A DNA stretch of 64,000 bases from an uncultured Lachnospiraceae bacterium (lineage in GTDB: Bacteria > Bacillota > Clostridia > Lachnospirales > Lachnospiraceae). Below, piece after piece: positions 60,176-64,000 of this stretch (its first letter is position 1; the number at the start of each line of letters is the position of its first letter). The translations under genes were made by a program, and so were the position numbers. The notes beneath the pieces were generated by a model, which saw only the letters and a list, made by a program, of their open reading frames with translations, had not been told where the DNA came from and did not search any database. The stretch lies in assembly GCA_910586255.1 (NCBI GenBank), contig CAJUHR010000004.1:27702-91701 (forward strand), given 5' to 3'.

Positions 60176-61023
60176 AGAAAAAGATCATTATTACAGCGCC
60201 TACATCTGTGATTGCCGAAAATTTTATTAAGTATCTAAATAACAAGTATGATTTAGTAACGGTTGGACGGCGGAACAGTGATATCATTTTTGACTTCGCA
60301 AAGGATGAACAGTTGTATATTCCAGATGGAGCAGATGCTGTGATACATTTCGCAGGGATGATGTATGCAAATAACCTGAAGGAAATTTGTGAAATGATAA
60401 ATGTGAATATTGCTGGTTTGATCAAAGTATGTGCGGCGGCAAAACATTATAGAACAAAACAGATTATTTATATATCGTCAATTAATGCCACTCTATTTGA
60501 GAAATCTCTTTACTATGGATATTATTCTCTTACAAAAAAACAGGGAGAAGAATTGGCAGCTTTATACTGTAAGAAAGAGGGATTGAGACTATGCATCATT
60601 AGACCAAGCCAAATATTCGGCCCTGACCCAGCTTATGGAAAAGTACAGCCTCTTTTGTATTTGATGATAAAAAGTGCCTTAGGAAACAAGCCAATAACCA
60701 TATATGGAAATAAAGATGTCTTGAGAAATTATATTTATGCAGATAATCTTTTCCAAATTATTGATGAGGCGGTGGAAAGACAAGCAGAGGATTTTGTAAA
60801 TGCAATTTCGCCAGATAATCTTTCTTTGAGTGATATGGCTAAGATTATTATAGAAGCAACGGGTAGTTCATCTAAGATAGTTTTCCTGAAGGATAAGCCA
60901 GATATGGAAGATAATGATTTTTATGCAGACTTAAATTATTTTGAGAAATGGAATGTGCCTTTTGTACCTTTTGAAGAGGCGATAGAACAGGTGGTGAAAA
61001 GATTTACAGCAGGAGGTATTTAA
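60172..61023 (+). CDS. NAD-dependent epimerase/dehydratase (extended SDR)
   Basis: The N-terminus KKIIITAPTSVIAENFIKYL stands in for the usual TGxxGxxG dinucleotide loop, with an atypical TAPTSVIAEN. AVIHFAGMMYANN, YISSINATLFE, the catalytic YxxxK in YYSLTKKQGEE and IIRPSQIFGPDP follow the extended SDR order. VLRNYIYADNLFQIIDEAV is the substrate-site region. It likely modifies a nucleotide sugar. The altered glycine motif may change cofactor affinity. The length is 283. Confidence 0.85.
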   Translation: MKKKIIITAPTSVIAENFIKYLNNKYDLVTVGRRNSDIIFDFAKDEQLYIPDGADAVIHFAGMMYANNLKEICEMINVNIAGLIKVCAAAKHYRTKQIIYISSINATLFEKSLYYGYYSLTKKQGEELAALYCKKEGLRLCIIRPSQIFGPDPAYGKVQPLLYLMIKSALGNKPITIYGNKDVLRNYIYADNLFQIIDEAVERQAEDFVNAISPDNLSLSDMAKIIIEATGSSSKIVFLKDKPDMEDNDFYADLNYFEKWNVPFVPFEEAIEQVVKRFTAGGI

Positions 61024-61030
61024 AAGCAAA

Positions 61031-61705
61031 GTGTATTATGACAGAATGATCACAAACTCCACAGATTATGAGGATTATTGTAGTGATACTCTCAGGATAT
61101 GGAAGAATGTATCTGTTTTTGGTTCGTATATACGATCTGCCACTGTGGCTGATAATGTATATGTAAAGGATTCAAGGCTGGGACAGCAGATTCTTCTTAA
61201 TAAGGATGTTAGGGTTTTGGGATGCGACATTGGTGATATGACACAGATCGGGTTCGCATCCAAACTTTTTTATACAAGTATCGGAAAATATTGTTCTATA
61301 TCATGGGACGTGAGTATTGGCGGACCGGATCACAGATTTGACAATGTTACATCTTATACATGGGGAACTGTTGAAGAATTATGTAGGAATACAGAGTGTC
61401 ACATAGGCAATGATGTGTGGATAGGAGCCGGAGCGATCATTCATCGGGGAGTAAAGATTGGCGATGGAGCGGTAGTGGCCTCAGGAACTGTTGTCACGAA
61501 GGATGTGATGCCTTATGAATTGGTAGGGGGGGTGGTTGCGAAGCATTTGAAATGGCGATTTGATGCATGTGTGCGGAAAAGGCTTTTGGAAATTGCATGG
61601 TGGGAGTTTCCAACAGATATGATAAATAAAAATAGGACATTGTTTCAGAAAAAGCCTACTGATGAAACGTTGGTGCAGTTAGAACAGCTAAAAAAACAAA
61701 CATAA
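61031..61705 (+). CDS. Hexapeptide-repeat acetyltransferase (CatB/maltose-acetyltransferase type)
   Basis: Left-handed beta-helix repeats are evident (IRSATVADNVYVKDSRLGQQ, TSIGKYCSISWDVSIGGPDH, CHIGNDVWIGAGAIIHRGVK, IGDGAVVASGTVVTKDV). GGPDH holds the catalytic His found in CatB-like enzymes. It would acetylate a sugar hydroxyl or amine of the surface glycan. GTG 61031 is used as start, with AGGAGGT 12 nt upstream; ATG 61046 is also possible. Confidence 0.88.
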   Translation: MYYDRMITNSTDYEDYCSDTLRIWKNVSVFGSYIRSATVADNVYVKDSRLGQQILLNKDVRVLGCDIGDMTQIGFASKLFYTSIGKYCSISWDVSIGGPDHRFDNVTSYTWGTVEELCRNTECHIGNDVWIGAGAIIHRGVKIGDGAVVASGTVVTKDVMPYELVGGVVAKHLKWRFDACVRKRLLEIAWWEFPTDMINKNRTLFQKKPTDETLVQLEQLKKQT

Positions 61706-61756
61706 ATTATTATTAATTTGTATGTTAAAGGTACATCGAAAGATAGGTGCAGGATT

Positions 61757-62728
61757 ATGGCAAATGCAAAGGGAACAATACTGGTATCTGGAGCATCAGG
61801 AATTGTAGGATATGGGGTATTAAGAAATCTGGCAGGTGCAGGGTATCGACTGATTGGTACTACAATTTATCAGGAGTCTCCGGCAAATTGTTTTTCAGAT
61901 ATTGTGGAAGTTGTGCCTTTGGCAACAGATGAGAAATATATCCCATATTTGCTGGATGTGATAAAAAAGTATAGCATAAAAATGATAATACCAGGAATAG
62001 AAGCGGATATGATAGCCTGGCATAAACATAGAGAAAAGATTGAGAAAACAAACACAGTGGTTTTGCTGAATGGCAGGGAACTGGTTTCGGATTGTATGGA
62101 TAAATGGTTTTTTTATGAGAAGCTAAAAAGAAATCATATGAACTGCTGTATTGAGTCTTCTGTGGACAAAGATTATGACCGATTTTCTAAACCTTTTATC
62201 ATTAAACCAAGAAGGGGATATGGCTCAAAGGGAGTTGTGAAAATTAATACAGAGCAGGAGTTTGCGCAATATCGGGACAGAATTGGTAAGGATTTGATGA
62301 TGCAGGAGTTTGTAGGTTCTGACAATGAGGAATATACGGTATCTGTTTTTTTTGATAGAGAGTCGCAAATTGCTGCGGCGATAGCAATGAGAAGGAAGTT
62401 GTCCAGTGCAGGTTTTACTGAAATAGCTGAAACAGTTGATTTTGATCCGTTCATTGCGATTATAGAGAAACTTGCCGGAATATTCCATCCCATTGGACCA
62501 ACAAATTTTCAATTTAGACTGGTAGGGAAAGACTGGAAGCTGCTTGAGATTAATCCTCGGATATCGTCATCTACATCAATTAAAGCGGGGTTTGGGTTTA
62601 ATGAATGTATGATGGCGGTCAAATACTTTCTGGATGGAGAAAAAATTCGACAGCCGGAAATACGAAAGGGAAAGTCTATTCGATATATGGAGGATTATTT
62701 TATATACAATGATAGCACTGATATCTGA
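61757..62728 (+). CDS. Second ATP-grasp ligase (CarB-like)
   Basis: The N-terminal ILVSGASGIVGYGVLRNL is a dinucleotide-like fold. The ATP-grasp core has FSKPFIIKPRRGYGSKGVVK, LMMQEFVGSDNEEYTVSVFF and WKLLEINPRISSSTSIKAG, with EINPR as the metal site. It differs clearly from the ATP-grasp protein at 56283, so two amide- or ester-forming steps are likely in this locus. ATG 61757 is chosen because it begins the first strand; TTG 61718 would add 13 residues without a good ribosome-binding site. Confidence 0.85.
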   Translation: MANAKGTILVSGASGIVGYGVLRNLAGAGYRLIGTTIYQESPANCFSDIVEVVPLATDEKYIPYLLDVIKKYSIKMIIPGIEADMIAWHKHREKIEKTNTVVLLNGRELVSDCMDKWFFYEKLKRNHMNCCIESSVDKDYDRFSKPFIIKPRRGYGSKGVVKINTEQEFAQYRDRIGKDLMMQEFVGSDNEEYTVSVFFDRESQIAAAIAMRRKLSSAGFTEIAETVDFDPFIAIIEKLAGIFHPIGPTNFQFRLVGKDWKLLEINPRISSSTSIKAGFGFNECMMAVKYFLDGEKIRQPEIRKGKSIRYMEDYFIYNDSTDI

Positions 62729-63374
62729 TGTTCATGGAAATTATGAGGCATTTAAAAGAGTATTGGAAGAGATAGATTTCATGGGAATATCCGATGTTTA
62801 TTGTCTTGGAGATGTGACGGGATATTATTCGCAGGTAAATGAATGCTGTGATGAAATGAGAAAACGAAATATTCGTTGTGTAATGGGCAATCATGATTGG
62901 TATATGGCATCGGGAACAGATTGTCAGAGATCTCAAAGTGTGCGGGATTGTATGGCATATCAAAGGAAAGTGATCACTAAAGAGAATAAAAAGTGGATCG
63001 AGTCTTTCCCTGTGACAATGAATGTTATGGGAATATCCATGGTCCATGGTGGGTGGATAAATCCTGTTGATGAATATCTTGAACCGAGTAAGGATTATTT
63101 TAAGGATATAGAGGGAAGTTTGTTTGCTTCAGGGCATACGCATATACAGATAATAAGGGATTATGGGGCAAAGATTTATTGTAATCCGGGCTCTGTTGGT
63201 CAGCCAAGAGATGGTGATAACAGGGCGGCGTTTGCTACATATGATGGAAAGGAATTTAAACTGCATAGAGTTATATATGATTATAAGAAGATTGGAACAT
63301 TGATGGATAAGGCAGGATTTAATCCGTATTACTATGGATGCCTTCGGGATGCTTCGAGAAATCTGCATGTGTAA
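62709..63374 (+). CDS. Metallophosphoesterase (YfcE-like)
   Basis: All five metal-site blocks are present in order: LISDVHGNYEAF, CLGDVTGYY, VMGNHDWYM, VHGGW and ASGHTHIQI, followed by CNPGSVGQPRDGDNRA. Family members cleave phosphodiesters or phosphomonoesters. In this locus it may remove phosphate from a glycan intermediate or turn over a nucleotide sugar. ATG 62709 starts at the DVHGN strand and overlaps the ATP-grasp gene by 20 bp; the Shine-Dalgarno GGAGG is 17 nt away. Confidence 0.9.
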   Translation: MIALISDVHGNYEAFKRVLEEIDFMGISDVYCLGDVTGYYSQVNECCDEMRKRNIRCVMGNHDWYMASGTDCQRSQSVRDCMAYQRKVITKENKKWIESFPVTMNVMGISMVHGGWINPVDEYLEPSKDYFKDIEGSLFASGHTHIQIIRDYGAKIYCNPGSVGQPRDGDNRAAFATYDGKEFKLHRVIYDYKKIGTLMDKAGFNPYYYGCLRDASRNLHV

Positions 63375-63514
63375 ACAAAAAAGAAGATGATATTTGAAAC
63401 TGACAACGAAAAAATCTCATAGAATCAAAGAAAAGAAAATGATAGTGATGCAACCGAAAGACTTGAAAACTAACAAAAGGGCAATTGGTTTATATAAACA
63501 TTAGGGATTTACAG

Positions 63515-63544
63515 TTGAAAAAACAGTGCAAAGACATCTATTAT
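63515..63544 (+). promoter_or_regulatory. Possible promoter of the last, partial gene
   Basis: TTGAAA (63515-63520), 18 bp, TATTAT (63539-63544) lies 70 bp upstream of the start at 63615, in a 240-bp AT-rich gap. In such AT-rich sequence chance matches are common. Confidence 0.35.
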
Positions 63545-63614
63545 ATATGCAGATTTTTTTGATAATTTAAATACTGTTTGAAAGTCTGAAAATATAATAT
63601 TTGGAGGTTTTATT

Positions 63615-64000
63615 ATGAATGAAAAAGAACACATAGATAACCATATTGAATATGGAATTAATATAGAGAAGAGTATGTTGTTTTCGATGTGTGCATTAAT
63701 AGATAATAAAATATATTTTGTTACTAGTTTTGGAAACTATCCTATGATACTGGATTTAGGGAAATTGGAACTCTCCTTTCTTTCTGACTTAGAAGGGTAT
63801 ATATCTTTTAATTCAGAAGAAGTGATAAATGATGATAAATGTATTTATTTTTTTGAGTTAAACGGGAATAGAATGATGACATGGGATATTTCTAATAATA
63901 GATGTAGCTATTGTAATATATATTGTCACGGAAATGATTGGAACAATTATGCAGTTATTGCAAAATATAAAAATGACATATATATTTTTCCGAAATACGT
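63615..64000 (+). CDS. Uncharacterised protein, 3' partial
   Basis: ATG 63615 follows TTGGAGGT at 6-nt spacing, and the frame stays open for 128 codons to the window edge. The visible part consists of short hydrophobic beta-strand phrases separated by Asn/Asp-rich turns (IYFVTSFGNYPMILDLGKLE, MMTWDISNNRC, NYAVIAKYKNDIYIFPKY), which looks like the start of a beta-propeller or Kelch-like protein. No signal peptide or known family is evident. Codon use is strongly AT-rich, like its neighbours. It probably belongs to the same accessory region. Confidence 0.7.
   Translation, partial: MNEKEHIDNHIEYGINIEKSMLFSMCALIDNKIYFVTSFGNYPMILDLGKLELSFLSDLEGYISFNSEEVINDDKCIYFFELNGNRMMTWDISNNRCSYCNIYCHGNDWNNYAVIAKYKNDIYIFPKY

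Overview
The window looks like a chromosomal piece of a gut-type Lachnospiraceae (Clostridium cluster XIVa, Enterocloster/Hungatella-like). This rests on a small acid-soluble spore protein, a single-chain PurL, the cmk-ispH-S1 gene string, an anaerobic cobalamin pathway, YesN/YesM-type regulators and a Man-family PTS with sulfatases. The genus is inference. No rRNA, tRNA, CRISPR array or complete prophage is visible.

Layout. 1-5.2 kb is the tail of a surface-glycan locus: a partial GT2 glycosyltransferase, an Rpn-type nuclease with a 12-bp coding repeat, and a methyltransferase/cytidylyltransferase fusion. 5.2-18.6 kb holds housekeeping genes: an ATPase remnant, purL, aspartokinase, an M28-like lipoprotein, polyphosphate:AMP phosphotransferase, a BaiN-type flavoprotein, cmk, ispH and an S1-domain protein. 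18.7-21.6 kb is a PadR-DUF1700-DUF4097-PspC envelope-stress type operon behind a palindromic promoter, then a spore protein gene. 21.6-28.8 kb is a cobalamin operon (cbiD, cbiG, cbiJ-cbiE fusion, cbiT, cobU, cobS, a CobU-like gene, cbiB). Its partner cobD lies at 37.1 kb, beyond an 8-kb sulfatase/PTS/DUF3604 operon with its own GntR regulator. 38.2-47.7 kb is a sugar-sensing and uptake block: response regulator, histidine kinase, two solute-binding-type proteins and mglB-mglA-mglC. 47.7-51.4 kb is a patchy accessory region with large foldback (hairpin) repeats, a CYTH protein, a YARHG lipoprotein and an orphan RelB. From 51.4 kb on come a TnpB-family protein and a second, increasingly AT-rich surface-glycan locus running off the right edge.

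The most interesting item is the TnpB-family gene at 51457-52812. Its zinc finger is intact, but the three positions expected to hold the RuvC catalytic acids read Ser, Leu/Pro and Lys. It is followed by about 350 bp of structured non-coding DNA, then by a surface-glycan operon. This is the arrangement expected of a nuclease-dead, RNA-guided repressor (TldR-like) adopted for control of surface structures. That role is inferred from sequence only. A second notable theme is a set of large inverted-repeat elements (18795-18928, 47761-47898, 50709-51047, 51245-51404). Two of them share the terminal motif GTTACTGTT, and one 339-bp copy has arms that are almost perfectly complementary.
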